Of a stretch of 64,000 nucleotides of DNA, positions 29,869 to 42,167 are shown one piece after another. The stretch spans positions 1 to 64,000 of the forward strand of contig NZ_AJYK02000052.1 of NCBI RefSeq assembly GCF_000286955.2, in the 5' to 3' direction. Under the pieces are notes generated by a model. That model did not search any database. It worked only from the letters and a program-made list of their open reading frames with translations, and was not told the DNA's origin. The position numbers and the translations under genes were made by a program. The DNA comes from Vibrio rumoiensis 1S-45. Its GTDB lineage: Bacteria; Pseudomonadota; Gammaproteobacteria; Enterobacterales; Vibrionaceae. Each line of letters opens with the position of its first letter. Position 1 is the stretch's first letter.

Positions 29869-31056
29869 ATGAATATTGCAAAAACACAACTTTTTTACCT
29901 CGCAGCACTTTCGATGTTGGGCTTTGTTGCCACCGACATGTACTTACCTGCGTTTAAAGTCCTAGAAACTCATTTTTCAACCGGCCCAGAATCAATTGCC
30001 CTATCTTTATCCATCTTCTTAGCGGGTATGGCATCGGGTCAATTATTATGGGGTTTAGCCTCTGATAAATTTGGTCATCGTAATACGCTGGCAGCAGGTT
30101 TAGTGCTGTTCTCATTAGCCTCACTTGGTTTAGGTTTTAGCCAAGAAGTATGGCAACTATTAACCTTACGTTTTGTTCAAGCGATTGGCGTGTGTGCTCC
30201 TGCGGTGATTTGGCAAGCCATGGTGATTAAGCGTTATTCAAGCTCTGTCAGCCAGCAAGTGTTTGCCTCAATTATGCCGCTAGTGGCATTGTCGCCAGCA
30301 ATTGCGCCACAACTGGGCGTGTTTTTAATGAGTCACTTTGGTTGGTCGAGTATTTTTATCTTCTTAACTGTCGTGGGCGCTGCGCTAACGTGGTTTACCC
30401 TTGCTCAACCGCAAGATGAAGCAGAAGAACCAAAACAGACTTCCATTAAGCAAGATATCAAAGCGTTATTCAGTTCTCGTGTGTACTTGGGCAATGTGAT
30501 GATATTTGCTATGGCTTCGGCTTGTTTCTTTGCCTACTTGACGGGCATGCCAGAAATCATGACGTCTATGGGATATGATGCTAAAGACATTGGTTTAAGC
30601 TTTATCCCTCAAACCATTGCATTTATGGCTGGTGGTTATTTTGGTAAACGCTATGTGACAAAAATTGGCGATGCTAAAGTGTTAAAAGTTCTGCTGGCAC
30701 TATTCGCGGTGTCTGCAACGATCATGTTTGTTGCTTCGCACATGGCACTTAGCACTATCTGGCCAGTATTGATTCCATTTTGCTTTATTGCAGTAGCCAA
30801 TGGTGCGCTTTATCCAATCGTAGTCAATCGTGCATTATCGAGCTGCAAAAATAGCCCAGCCACAGCAGCCGGTCTACAAAATAGCTTACAGATCTGTGTG
30901 AGTGGTTTAGCCAGTGCCTTGGTCGCCACTTATGCTAGCCAAGCATTACCAACAACAGGCATCACAGCTGTATTATGTACGGCAGGGTTATTGGCCGGTT
31001 ATTTCTTATCAACGTCTAAAAAAGCACTCACGGTCGACCTTGTTGAAGAAAGTTAA
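29869..31056 (+). CDS. punC: MFS purine nucleoside transporter, PunC-like
   Basis: This is an inner-membrane major facilitator protein with about 12 hydrophobic segments. MNIAKTQLFYLAALSMLGF aligns residue for residue with the start of E. coli PunC (YdhC), then ATDMYLPAF, LRFVQAIGVCAPAVIWQA and ASIMPLVALSPAIAP match the Bcr/CflA-type family and PunC in particular. On alignment I chose the ATG at 29869 (395 residues); an in-frame ATG at 29806 has the better Shine-Dalgarno (AAGGA) and would add 21 residues, so the start is not settled. Substrate by homology: purine nucleosides; a drug efflux role cannot be excluded. Confidence 0.82.
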   Translation: MNIAKTQLFYLAALSMLGFVATDMYLPAFKVLETHFSTGPESIALSLSIFLAGMASGQLLWGLASDKFGHRNTLAAGLVLFSLASLGLGFSQEVWQLLTLRFVQAIGVCAPAVIWQAMVIKRYSSSVSQQVFASIMPLVALSPAIAPQLGVFLMSHFGWSSIFIFLTVVGAALTWFTLAQPQDEAEEPKQTSIKQDIKALFSSRVYLGNVMIFAMASACFFAYLTGMPEIMTSMGYDAKDIGLSFIPQTIAFMAGGYFGKRYVTKIGDAKVLKVLLALFAVSATIMFVASHMALSTIWPVLIPFCFIAVANGALYPIVVNRALSSCKNSPATAAGLQNSLQICVSGLASALVATYASQALPTTGITAVLCTAGLLAGYFLSTSKKALTVDLVEES

Positions 31057-31098
31057 TCGTTTAGATGTAAATCATAGTTAAAATAACAATAAGCATAA

Positions 31099-31134
31099 AA
31101 AATGCCGCAACTCTTAAAAAAGTTGCGGCATTTT
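31099..31134. terminator. Bidirectional terminator between punC and glmU
   Basis: AAAATGCCGCAACT (31099-31112) pairs perfectly with AGTTGCGGCATTTT (31121-31134) around CTTAAAAA. It serves the convergent punC and glmU. Confidence 0.92.
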
Positions 31135-31171
31135 GTGTTTATCACTTGGTATTCAAAGTAATCGATATAAC

Positions 31172-32530
31172 TTACTTCTTAGTTGGGCGTTTCCAATCCG
31201 CAATCACACGCTCTTTAGCACGAGTAATCACTAATTCTTTTTCACCAACGTCTTTAGTCAGTGTGGTTCCTGCACCAATAGTAGCACCATTTGCGATACT
31301 CACAGGGGCAATCAATTGTGAGTCAGAACCGACAAATACATCATCACCAATAATGGTTTTGAATTTATTGGCACCATCGTAATTACAGGTGATCACACCT
31401 GCGCCAACGTTAACACGCTCGCCTATCTCAGCATCACCAAGGTAGGTTAAGTGACCTGCTTTAGAGTCTTTACCTAAACGTGCATTTTTAATTTCAACAA
31501 AATTACCCACATGAGCTTTATTTTTAAGCTCTGTTCCTGGACGCAGGCGAGCAAATGGACCAACAGTACACTCTTCACCAACAGTCGCACCATCAATTAC
31601 CGTGTAAGGACTGATCACGCTGTTATCGTCAATTTCACAATCTTTAAGAACGCATCCAGCACCAATAAAGACATTATCACCAATAGAAACATTGCCTTCG
31701 ATAATTACGTTAACATCGATCTCAGAATCCATACCACACTGTAATTCGCCTCGTAAATCAAAGCGATCTGGATCGCGTAGCATCACGCCTTGCTCTAATA
31801 ATTTTTGCGCTTGCATGACTTGATAAGCACGCTCTAAACGCGCCAGTTGCGAGCGATCATTCACGCCTTCAACTTCAATAGGGTTCACCGGATGTACCGC
31901 TTCAACCGCGCGGCCTTCATCATGCGCCGCCGCAATAATATCCGTTAGGTAATATTCACCTTGAGCATTTTCATTTTTTAATGCCGATAACCAACGCTTA
32001 AGATCACCACCGGTGGCGACCATCACACCCGTGTTAATTTCTTTAATAAGTTTTTGTTCTTCTGTGGCGTCTTTTTGTTCCACAATCGCCACAACTGGGC
32101 CATTCTTACGAATAATACGACCATAACCGGCTGGCTTATCTAAAATAACCGTCAGTAATGCAATACCACCGGTCGGTTGGGCATCAAGCAGGTTTTCAAC
32201 CGTTTCACTTGAAATTAATGGCACATCACCATAAAGAATCAATACTTTTTCATCATCAGCAAAATCAGGAGAAGCTTGGTTAACTGCATGCCCCGTCCCT
32301 AACTGATCCGCTTGCAAAACCCAATTAACTGGCTCATTTTGCAACGTTTGTTTCATCTGGTCGCCGCCATGACCATAAACCAAATGAATATTTTTCGCGC
32401 CAAGACCAGTACAGGTATCAATAACGTGCTTAGCCATTGGGCGACCAGCTAAAGTGTGTAAGACCTTCGGCTTCTCTGAATACATGCGAGTGCCTTTACC
32501 CGCAGCAAGAATAACAGCGCTAAAATTCAT
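31172..32530 (-). CDS. glmU: Bifunctional GlmU (glucosamine-1-P acetyltransferase / GlcNAc-1-P uridyltransferase)
   Basis: GlmU acetylates glucosamine-1-phosphate and then couples it to UTP, giving UDP-GlcNAc for peptidoglycan and LPS. The 452-residue protein has the uridyltransferase domain first ([18 protein letters not shown], 9-26) and then a left-handed beta-helix from about residue 250 with [26 protein letters not shown] precedes the ATG. It lies downstream of the atp operon, separated by a terminator, as in many gammaproteobacteria. Confidence 0.97.
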   Translation of the reverse strand: MNFSAVILAAGKGTRMYSEKPKVLHTLAGRPMAKHVIDTCTGLGAKNIHLVYGHGGDQMKQTLQNEPVNWVLQADQLGTGHAVNQASPDFADDEKVLILYGDVPLISSETVENLLDAQPTGGIALLTVILDKPAGYGRIIRKNGPVVAIVEQKDATEEQKLIKEINTGVMVATGGDLKRWLSALKNENAQGEYYLTDIIAAAHDEGRAVEAVHPVNPIEVEGVNDRSQLARLERAYQVMQAQKLLEQGVMLRDPDRFDLRGELQCGMDSEIDVNVIIEGNVSIGDNVFIGAGCVLKDCEIDDNSVISPYTVIDGATVGEECTVGPFARLRPGTELKNKAHVGNFVEIKNARLGKDSKAGHLTYLGDAEIGERVNVGAGVITCNYDGANKFKTIIGDDVFVGSDSQLIAPVSIANGATIGAGTTLTKDVGEKELVITRAKERVIADWKRPTKK

Positions 32531-32623
32531 TTACGTTCCCTTTGTATTTATAAACTCTTAGAATATTAACTTATTTATATACTATTTTAATTAAAACTTC
32601 GTAAAACTAAGCTCAATAAATAT

Positions 32624-32652
32624 AAAAAAGGCGACCATATAGGGCCGCCTTT
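32624..32652 (-). terminator. Terminator of the atp operon
   Basis: Read on the minus strand, AAAGGCG (32652-32646) pairs with CGCCTTT (32633-32627), extended by an inner GG/CC pairing, followed by a T-rich tail. It lies between atpC and glmU and closely resembles the hairpin after yidC. Confidence 0.85.
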
Positions 32653-32674
32653 CCATTTACTCTACTAATGCTAA

Positions 32675-33100
32675 TTACTTACGACGTGTCTGACGAGTTA
32701 GTTCAATAACTCGTAGCTGAGCAATCGCTTTCGCTAAATCACTTGCCGCTTGTGCGAAGTCGATATCGCCATGCTGATTTTGAATGTTCTCTTCAGCTTT
32801 GCGTTTGGCTTCTTCAGCCTTAGCGGCGTCAAGCTCTTCACCACGAATAGCCGTATCAGCCAGTACTGTCGCAGTACCCGGTTGAACTTCTACCATACCA
32901 CCAGAAATATAAATAATTTCCTCGTGGCCGTGTTGTTTCACTAAACGCACCATGCCAGGCTTAATAGCAGTCAGAAGCGGGGTGTGGCCAGGGTAAATCC
33001 CTAGTTCACCTTCACTACCTGTCACCATGAAAGACTCAACCGTACCAGAGAAAAGTTTCTTCTCAGCACTTACGATGTCTAGGTGAAAAGTCATAGCCAT
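32675..33100 (-). CDS. atpC: ATP synthase F1 subunit epsilon
   Basis: Epsilon sits on the central stalk and inhibits ATP hydrolysis. The 141-residue protein has the N-terminal beta-sandwich ([38 protein letters not shown]) and the C-terminal helical hairpin ([13 protein letters not shown]-type region). AGGAGG precedes the first ATG closely; the second ATG two codons on is an alternative. Last gene of the operon. Confidence 0.97.
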   Translation of the reverse strand: MAMTFHLDIVSAEKKLFSGTVESFMVTGSEGELGIYPGHTPLLTAIKPGMVRLVKQHGHEEIIYISGGMVEVQPGTATVLADTAIRGEELDAAKAEEAKRKAEENIQNQHGDIDFAQAASDLAKAIAQLRVIELTRQTRRK

Positions 33101-33148
33101 GTTGCCTCCTAATTCGCTTTATGCTTATAAATTTAAGCTTATATAAAC

Positions 33149-34576
<1,428 letters not shown>

Positions 34577-34621
34577 TTACCTAAGCACTAAAATTTAATA
34601 ACCGTGCTGCTAATAACAAGA

Positions 34622-35488
34622 CTAAACTGCTGCCGCACCTGATACGATTTCTGACAATTCTTGTGTAATCGCCGTTTGACGGGCTTTGTTGTACACAAGT
34701 TGTAAGTCATCAATCAAGTTGCTTGCATTATCTGTTGCAGCTTTCATCGCCACCATTCGTGCCGCTTGCTCACAAGCAAGGTTTTCTACCACGCCTTGAT
34801 ACACTTGAGATTCAACATAACGTTTCAACAAGGCATCTAGCAGTGGTTTCGGCTCGGGTTCATAAATATAATCCCAAGAATGAGTGCGTTTCATGTCATC
34901 GCTATCCGATTTAGGCAAAGGTAGCAATTGATCGATCTTTGGTTCTTGAACCATGGTATTAACAAAACTGTTAAATACCACGTAAAGGCGATCTAACTCA
35001 CCTTCATCATATTTCTGCAGCATCACGCCGACACTACCAATCAAAGATTCTAGGCTTGGGTTATCCCCTAGGCCTGAAATTTGAGCGGACAGTTTCATAC
35101 CTGTGCCTTTGAAAAAAGCGGTGGCTTTAGAGCCAATCACTGCAAGTTCAACACCTGCGCCTTTTTCAGACCAACCTTTCATATCGTTTAGGGCTTTTTT
35201 AAACAAGTTAATGTTCAAACCACCACATAAACCACGATCGGTAGAAATAATGATGTAACCAACTTTTTTAGCTTCACGTTCCTCAAGATAAGGGTGCTTA
35301 TACTCAAGGGCAGCGTTCGCTACATGACCGATCACTTTACGCATTGTTTGTGCATATGGACGAGAAGATTCCATTGCGTCTTGCGAACGACGCATTTTGG
35401 AAGCTGCTACCATTTCCATTGCTTTCGTAATTTTTTGTGTGCTTTTAACACTACCAATTTTGGTACGAATTTCTTTTGCGCCGGCCAT
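34622..35488 (-). CDS. atpG: ATP synthase F1 subunit gamma
   Basis: Gamma is the rotating central shaft. The 288-residue protein starts [28 protein letters not shown], written here only in part as [17 protein letters not shown], the conserved N-terminal helix, and ends with the matching C-terminal helix ([37 protein letters not shown]). The two helices form the coiled coil that enters the alpha3beta3 ring. Length is as expected (287). Confidence 0.97.
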   Translation of the reverse strand: MAGAKEIRTKIGSVKSTQKITKAMEMVAASKMRRSQDAMESSRPYAQTMRKVIGHVANAALEYKHPYLEEREAKKVGYIIISTDRGLCGGLNINLFKKALNDMKGWSEKGAGVELAVIGSKATAFFKGTGMKLSAQISGLGDNPSLESLIGSVGVMLQKYDEGELDRLYVVFNSFVNTMVQEPKIDQLLPLPKSDSDDMKRTHSWDYIYEPEPKPLLDALLKRYVESQVYQGVVENLACEQAARMVAMKAATDNASNLIDDLQLVYNKARQTAITQELSEIVSGAAAV

Positions 35489-35604
35489 CGTTACACTCCG
35501 TTAATAGGGCCCCATAAAGGGAATCCCGTTAATGGATATTCGTTAGTGGTGATGCGACTTCGAGGATTTAAGTATTTTAAAATCACGAAAACATCACCCA
35601 CGAA

Positions 35605-37146
35605 TTACCAGGTCTGAGTTGCTATGAAGTCATCAACCAACTTTTTAAGTTTGGCTTCGATGTCATCGTTATAAGCACCCGTTTTGTTGATTTCAGCGAC
35701 GAAATCAGCATGTTGACCATGAGCGTACGACAGTAGTGCCGATTCGAAATCCGCTAGCTTGTTAAGAGCGATATCGGTTAAGTAACCGCGCTCAGCAGCA
35801 AAAATCACAAGAGCCTGATCAAACACTGAGAAAGGAGCGTATTGCTTTTGCTTCATTAGCTCAGTTACTTTTTGACCATGGTTTAGCTGACGCTTCGTCG
35901 TTGCATCTAGATCAGATGAGAACTGAGCAAACGCTGCTAGTTCACGATACTGTGCAAGTGCGGTACGAATACCACCAGACAGTTTCTTAATGATCTTAGT
36001 TTGCGCTGCACCACCTACACGAGATACCGAAATACCTGGGTCTACCGCAGGGCGGATACCAGCATTAAATAGCTCAGTTTGTAGGAAGATCTGACCATCG
36101 GTAATCGAAATTACGTTAGTCGGTACGAATGCAGATACGTCACCAGCTTGTGTTTCAATGATAGGAAGAGCAGTTAAAGAACCCGTCTTACCTTTCACTT
36201 CACCATTTGTGAACTTCTCAACATACGCTTCGCTTACACGAGAGGCGCGTTCTAGAAGACGCGAGTGAAGATAGAAAACATCACCTGGGAAGGCTTCACG
36301 GCCTGGTGGACGTTTTAGTAGTAGAGATATTTGACGGTAAGCAACCGCTTGTTTAGATAGATCATCATAAACAATCAGTGCATCTTCACCGCGATCACGG
36401 AAGTATTCACCCATCGCACAACCTGAATATGGAGCCAGGTATTGCAATGCTGCAGACTCAGAAGCCGATGCTACAACCACGATAGTGTTTGCAAGTGCAC
36501 CGTGCTCTTCAAGTTTACGTACTACGTTCGCAATAGTAGAGGCTTTTTGGCCAATCGCTACGTAGATAGAGTAAATGCCTGAATCACGTTGGTTGATAAT
36601 GGCATCGATAGCCATTGCCGTCTTACCAGTCTGACGGTCACCGATGATAAGCTCACGTTGACCACGACCGATTGGGATCATTGAGTCAACAGATTTATAA
36701 CCAGTTTGAACTGGTTGATCTACTGACTTACGGTCGATAACACCTGGTGCAATTACTTCTACAGGAGAAGTTAATTGAGCATTAATAGGACCTTTACCAT
36801 CAATTGGCTCACCCAGTGTGTTTACAACACGACCAAGCATTTCAGGACCTACAGGTACTTCAAGGATACGACCAGTACCCGTTACTTTCATGCCTTCCTG
36901 AAGGTTAGCATACGGGCCCATTACTACCGCACCAACCGAGTCACGCTCAAGGTTAAGTGCAAGTGCGTAACGGCCACCCGGTAGTTCAATCATTTCACCC
37001 TGCATCACGTCCGCTAGGCCGTGAATACGGATAATACCATCGCTTACTGAAACGATAGTACCTTCATTACGAGCTTCACTTACAACTTCGAATTTCTCGA
37101 TACGTTGTTTGATCAGTTCGCTAATTTCTGTGGAATTAAGTTGCAT
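35605..37146 (-). CDS. atpA: ATP synthase F1 subunit alpha
   Basis: Alpha alternates with beta in the F1 head and carries the non-catalytic nucleotide sites. The 513-residue protein has the P-loop GDRQTGKT (169-176), the signature [17 protein letters not shown] and the N-terminal segment [16 protein letters not shown]. Length is identical to the E. coli subunit (513). A 116-base gap separates it from atpG. Confidence 0.98.
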   Translation of the reverse strand: MQLNSTEISELIKQRIEKFEVVSEARNEGTIVSVSDGIIRIHGLADVMQGEMIELPGGRYALALNLERDSVGAVVMGPYANLQEGMKVTGTGRILEVPVGPEMLGRVVNTLGEPIDGKGPINAQLTSPVEVIAPGVIDRKSVDQPVQTGYKSVDSMIPIGRGQRELIIGDRQTGKTAMAIDAIINQRDSGIYSIYVAIGQKASTIANVVRKLEEHGALANTIVVVASASESAALQYLAPYSGCAMGEYFRDRGEDALIVYDDLSKQAVAYRQISLLLKRPPGREAFPGDVFYLHSRLLERASRVSEAYVEKFTNGEVKGKTGSLTALPIIETQAGDVSAFVPTNVISITDGQIFLQTELFNAGIRPAVDPGISVSRVGGAAQTKIIKKLSGGIRTALAQYRELAAFAQFSSDLDATTKRQLNHGQKVTELMKQKQYAPFSVFDQALVIFAAERGYLTDIALNKLADFESALLSYAHGQHADFVAEINKTGAYNDDIEAKLKKLVDDFIATQTW

Positions 37147-37159
37147 GCTCCAATCCCCA

Positions 37160-37690
37160 TTAAGACATTAATGCGTCACTCAAACGGTTCAAACGACCGC
37201 GAGTTGAGTTGTCGATTATTAAGTCTCCGGCTCGAATAATAACTCCACTAAGTAGAGTCTCATCTACACTGCAATTCAGCTTTACTTTACGATCAAGGCG
37301 CTGCTCGAGTTTGCTGCTGAGTTCTGCAAGTTGAGTTTCAGTTAGTGTTGTTGCAGAAATAATTTCTACATCAACCTGATTTTCTAATTCTTTTTTCAGA
37401 ATCAAAAACTCTTCACAGATTTCAGGAAGGGCCTTAAGGCGCCCATTCTGAGCCAGAACTTTAATAAAGTTTTGGCCATTTTCATCAAACTCTGCGCAAA
37501 TCGAAATGAAAACTTCAGCCAATTGTTCAGCGGCAAGCGCTTTATTCAAAAGGTTGATAACATCTTCATTCTTTGCGACTTCTGCAGCGAAAGAAAGCAT
37601 CTCAGACCATTGGTCTACTGCCCCTTTCTCAACCGAAAATTCAAAGGCTGCTTTAGCATAGGGGCGTGCGATTGTAGTCAAATCAGACAT
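37160..37690 (-). CDS. atpH: ATP synthase F1 subunit delta
   Basis: Delta joins the peripheral stalk (subunit b) to the top of F1. The 176-residue protein begins [18 protein letters not shown], close to E. coli AtpH, and ends with [20 protein letters not shown], a conserved C-terminal segment. Spacing to atpA is 13 bases and to atpF 15 bases. Confidence 0.97.
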   Translation of the reverse strand: MSDLTTIARPYAKAAFEFSVEKGAVDQWSEMLSFAAEVAKNEDVINLLNKALAAEQLAEVFISICAEFDENGQNFIKVLAQNGRLKALPEICEEFLILKKELENQVDVEIISATTLTETQLAELSSKLEQRLDRKVKLNCSVDETLLSGVIIRAGDLIIDNSTRGRLNRLSDALMS

Positions 37691-37705
37691 ATGCTGCCCC
37701 TCTAG

Positions 37706-38175
37706 TTATAGTTTTGCAGTAATATCGTCGAGAATATCTTGGTGTGCATTCTGATCGATAGAACGCTCCAAAATTTTCTCAGCACCGGCAATCGCTAAAA
37801 TAGCAACTTGCTTACGTAGTTCATCACGAGCGCGGTTGCGTTCAGTTTCAATTTCAGCTTGGCCTTGATCAATGATCTTTTGACGCTCAATTTGAGCTTC
37901 AGTTTGGCTTTCTTCTAAAATCTGACTTTTACGCTTGTTCGCTTGATCGATGATCTCAGCAGCGGCTTTTTTTGCTTCTTTCAATTTGTCGAAGCATTAG
38001 CTTGTGCCAGGCTCAAGTCTTTAGCTGCGCGGTCAGCGGCTGCTAAACCATCAGCAATATTTTTCTGACGGTTTTCGATCGCTGCCATTAGTGGCGGCCA
38101 TACATATTTCATGCAGAACCACACAAAGATGACAAACGCTATCGCTTGACCTAACAGAGTTGCGTTTATGTTCAC
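37706..38175 (-). pseudogene. atpF: ATP synthase Fo subunit b, frameshifted
   Basis: Subunit b is the membrane-anchored peripheral stalk, present as a dimer. The first frame gives 64 residues, [20 protein letters not shown] (membrane helix) through LSLAQANAS, then a premature stop. The second frame (from 37984) continues as [20 protein letters not shown] to the normal C-terminus ILDDITAKL. One missing base near 37990 (TCG-AC where TCG-GAC would give Ser-Asp) explains the break; restoring it gives exactly 156 residues, the E. coli length. The second ORF's first codon would be TTG. Loss of b should disable the stator, so a single-base sequence error is at least as likely as a true mutation. Confidence 0.93.
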
Positions 38176-38228
38176 CGCATACTCTCCTTTGTTTGCAATT
38201 TAAAAACAAATACCAGGATAATGAATTA

Positions 38229-38498
<270 letters not shown>

Positions 38499-38518
38499 TT
38501 ATGTAAAAAATTTTTTTA

Positions 38519-39307
<789 letters not shown>

Positions 39308-39670
39308 CTAATTACGTTTTATAAAACCAAATGACATGATGCATTGCACAACAAAGGCCAAGATATAACCTAAAAAGAAGGTGATAAGGTGCACTTCTGT
39401 ATATTTAAAGAAATATACAAATAGAGCGCCGGTAATCACAAACTTATAAGCTATGCTTATATAGGCTTTCGCCATGACTTTTGCTGCCGTATCTGCGCCG
39501 GGTTTATTCAAATATAAACTCGTTACAATATACGGAATACAGTACACCAGCCCCCCAAAAATGGCAGATTGACTTGCCATCTCTCCCTGAACATACAAAC
39601 TGATCAAGCTTAAAGCACCAACAACAATAAACTGAGTTAAGATTAAAAAAAACATTCTATTTACACCCAA
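39308..39670 (-). CDS. atpI: ATP synthase protein I
   Basis: AtpI is a small membrane protein of 120 residues with four hydrophobic segments (FFLILTQFIVVGALSLISLY, GLVYCIPYIVTSLYL, FVITGALFVYFF, FLGYILAFVVQCIMSFGF). In other bacteria it is linked to c-ring assembly or Mg2+ uptake and is not essential. It is the first gene of the atp operon and is less conserved than the rest. Confidence 0.9.
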   Translation of the reverse strand: MGVNRMFFLILTQFIVVGALSLISLYVQGEMASQSAIFGGLVYCIPYIVTSLYLNKPGADTAAKVMAKAYISIAYKFVITGALFVYFFKYTEVHLITFFLGYILAFVVQCIMSFGFIKRN

Positions 39671-39708
39671 TTACATTTTTTTGGTTCAGCTGTATGCGCA
39701 GGACATAC

Positions 39709-39750
39709 TACACCTTACTTTGCTTCTATTACAGAAAAGAGCAAGGTGTA
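39709..39750. other. Hairpin between parB and atpI
   Basis: TACACCTT (39709-39716) and AAGGTGTA (39743-39750) are perfect inverted repeats with partial inner pairing. There is no convincing T-tract, so it may be a weak terminator for parB or part of the atp promoter region. I could not settle on -35/-10 boxes. Confidence 0.4.
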
Positions 39751-39803
39751 AAATGATTATTTTCACATTCTGTTAAATGATTGGCGATATTCTACTAACA
39801 GAG

Positions 39804-40688
39804 TTAATTTATACTTAAGTTTGTGTTAAGGAGACTTAATACCTGCTCCATGTCCTCGAAATCAATGGTAATTTTCCCTTTCCCTTTAGCATTCCGACGA
39901 ATCACAACCTTTGTGCCTAACTGTTCAGATAATTGTTCTGAAAAAGTCACAGCTGAAGTATCTTCTACCGTTTCTGTTTTTTCTTTCGGTTCTAAGTGTT
40001 TTTTCACTAGAGCTTCAGTTTGTCGAACGGTTAATTTCTTAGCAACCACAATTTTTGCAACATTACTTTGATCGTTAAAATCTAAAGATAACAAGGCTCT
40101 GGCATGACCCATTTCTATTTCTTTTGATATAACGCATTGCTTGACTTCATCATCAAGCGTATTGAGGCGTAATAAATTGGTGACAGCGGTGCGAGATTTA
40201 CCAATAGCATCCGCCACTTGCTGATGAGTTAATTCAAATTCTTGTTGTAAACGTTCCAAAGCTTGAGCTTCTTCAATCGCATTTAAGTTTTCACGTTGAA
40301 TATTTTCAATCAAGGCCATCGCAATCGCCGCGCGATCTTGAACATTCTTAATCACACAAGGAACTTGAGTTAAGCCCGCTAATTTGGCTGCACGCCAGCG
40401 GCGCTCACCAGCAATGATTTCAAATTGAGATTCAGAGACTCTACGCACCACCAAAGGCTGAATAATGCCTTGCGAGCGAATAGAGGAGGATAATTCTTCC
40501 AACGCTTCAGATTGAATATCTTTTCTTGGTTGGTATTTACCTGGAATCAGTTGAGAAATAGAAATTTCAGCCAATTGCCCTTCCGAGGACAAAGCTTGGC
40601 TATGTGCTACTTTTTGTTGTTTTTCTCGAGCAAGCGAGCTCGTTGAAAGTAGAGCATCAAGGCCTTTACCTAAACCACGTTTAGACAT
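39804..40688 (-). CDS. parB: Chromosome partitioning protein ParB (ParB1)
   Basis: ParB binds parS sites near oriC, spreads as a CTP-dependent clamp and recruits SMC and ParA to move the origin. The 294-residue protein has the N-terminal ParA-activating segment KRGLGKGLDALLS, the CTP-binding GERRWRAAKLAG, the central HTH (THQQVADAIGKSRTAVTNLL) and a C-terminal dimerisation domain. It follows parA after 38 bases. A parS-like sequence is found in recF in this window. Confidence 0.96.
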   Translation of the reverse strand: MSKRGLGKGLDALLSTSSLAREKQQKVAHSQALSSEGQLAEISISQLIPGKYQPRKDIQSEALEELSSSIRSQGIIQPLVVRRVSESQFEIIAGERRWRAAKLAGLTQVPCVIKNVQDRAAIAMALIENIQRENLNAIEEAQALERLQQEFELTHQQVADAIGKSRTAVTNLLRLNTLDDEVKQCVISKEIEMGHARALLSLDFNDQSNVAKIVVAKKLTVRQTEALVKKHLEPKEKTETVEDTSAVTFSEQLSEQLGTKVVIRRNAKGKGKITIDFEDMEQVLSLLNTNLSIN

Positions 40689-40726
40689 CTGAGCGGATTC
40701 CTTTATATCTTTAATGAATTATTGAG

Positions 40727-41503
40727 TTATAGCGCGAGTATTTCTTCACGGCGAAGCATTTCACCAGCAAGCGCTAGATAAGCTTTAGAGCCTGCTGAAT
40801 ACTTATCATAATACATGGCAGGCTTACCATGGCTAGGCGCTTCTGCTAAGCGGACATTACGAGGAATAACGGTACGGTAAACCTTATCGCCAAAGTGTTT
40901 CTTTAATTGCTCTGAAACGTCGTTAGATAGGCGATTTCTTGGATCAAACATTGTCCGTAAAATACCTTCAATTTTTAGTTCATTGTTAACGACTGCCGCT
41001 AATTTACTGATGGTATCCATCAAAGCAGTTAGCCCTTCTAATGCAAAATATTCACACTGCATAGGTACTAATACCGAGTGAGATGCGGCCATAGCATTGA
41101 TAGTTAATAAATTAAGCGATGGTGGACAATCAATAAAAATATAATCGTATTGATCTTTAACGTTCGCTAACGTGTTTTTCAGTCGTAATTCTCGAGCAAA
41201 CACTTCCATCAATTTAATTTCAGCTGCAGTCACATCACCATTGGCAGCGATTAAGTCATAACCTGCTGGAGTATTTTTACATACCACTTCATCAAATGAG
41301 GTTTCTTCAACCAGAAGATCGTAAGCCGTAAAATCGACAGAATACTTATCAATACCACTTGCCATAGTGGCATTACCTTGAGGATCAAGGTCAATAACAA
41401 GAATGTTTCTTTTGGTTGCTGCCATTGAAGCCGCTAGGTTAACGCACGTTGTCGTTTTCCCAACACCACCTTTTTGGTTAGCAATTGAAATGATTTTACC
41501 CAC
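40727..41503 (-). CDS. parA: Chromosome partitioning ATPase ParA (ParA1)
   Basis: ParA is a Walker-type ATPase that binds DNA nonspecifically and pulls ParB-parS complexes toward the pole. The 258-residue protein shows the deviant Walker A KGGVGKTT (11-18) with the signature lysine Lys11, the Walker A' DLDPQGNAT and IFIDCPPSLNLLT. It has no N-terminal HTH extension, the short chromosomal type. It lies 14 bases downstream of rsmG. Confidence 0.97.
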   Translation of the reverse strand: MGKIISIANQKGGVGKTTTCVNLAASMAATKRNILVIDLDPQGNATMASGIDKYSVDFTAYDLLVEETSFDEVVCKNTPAGYDLIAANGDVTAAEIKLMEVFARELRLKNTLANVKDQYDYIFIDCPPSLNLLTINAMAASHSVLVPMQCEYFALEGLTALMDTISKLAAVVNNELKIEGILRTMFDPRNRLSNDVSEQLKKHFGDKVYRTVIPRNVRLAEAPSHGKPAMYYDKYSAGSKAYLALAGEMLRREEILAL

Positions 41504-41516
41504 GAATACCTCGTTA

Positions 41517-42167
41517 TTAATCCTTTTTTTCCAAAACGATTAAGTGGCGATCACCTTCTAATTCTGGAACTTGTAGTGCTTTTATCTCTAGCACATTGAA
41601 TGCATTAGGTAACAGTGCAATTTCATCTTCAGGTAATTGGCCTTTTAACGCAAGGAAAACTCCACCATCAGGTTTTGGTAAATGATGACACCATTCCACC
41701 ATATCGATCATAGAAGCAAATGCTCGGCTGATCACAGCATCAAAACCTTGTTCTGGTTGAAATTCTTCGACTCGGCTCTGTACTGGTTGTACGTTTTTAA
41801 TGTCCAATTCGTGCAATACTTGTTTGATAAAACGAATTCTTTTCCCCAAACTATCAAGCAAAGTAAAGTCATAGTTTGGGTTTAAAATCGCTAACGGAAT
41901 CCCTGGTAAACCAGGCCCTGTACCCACATCAATAAAGCGGGTACCAGATAAATATGGGCTAACAACCACACTATCCATAATATGCTTTACTAGCATATCC
42001 ATAGGATTACGTACCGATGTTAAGTTGTACGCTTTATTCCATTTGTCTAATAACAACACATAGCCAACCAGTTGATCGCGTTGTCGATCATTTACCTCAA
42101 GATCTGTTTGAGATAATAGTGCATCCAGCTTATCTCTCAATTGTTTATTTATTAAACTGAGATTCAT
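41517..42167 (-). CDS. rsmG: 16S rRNA (guanine(527)-N(7))-methyltransferase
   Basis: RsmG (GidB) methylates G527 of 16S rRNA; loss gives low-level streptomycin resistance in several bacteria. The 216-residue protein has the SAM loop [17 protein letters not shown] and an upstream [19 protein letters not shown], typical of the family. Its ATG overlaps the mnmG stop (4-base ATGA overlap), implying coupled translation. Confidence 0.97.
   Translation of the reverse strand: MNLSLINKQLRDKLDALLSQTDLEVNDRQRDQLVGYVLLLDKWNKAYNLTSVRNPMDMLVKHIMDSVVVSPYLSGTRFIDVGTGPGLPGIPLAILNPNYDFTLLDSLGKRIRFIKQVLHELDIKNVQPVQSRVEEFQPEQGFDAVISRAFASMIDMVEWCHHLPKPDGGVFLALKGQLPEDEIALLPNAFNVLEIKALQVPELEGDRHLIVLEKKD

Noticed and set aside
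37706-37984. A stand-alone 92-residue atpF-like gene
   Set aside because: It starts at a TTG within the b-subunit homology and joins the upstream fragment if one base is added; it is the second half of a broken atpF.
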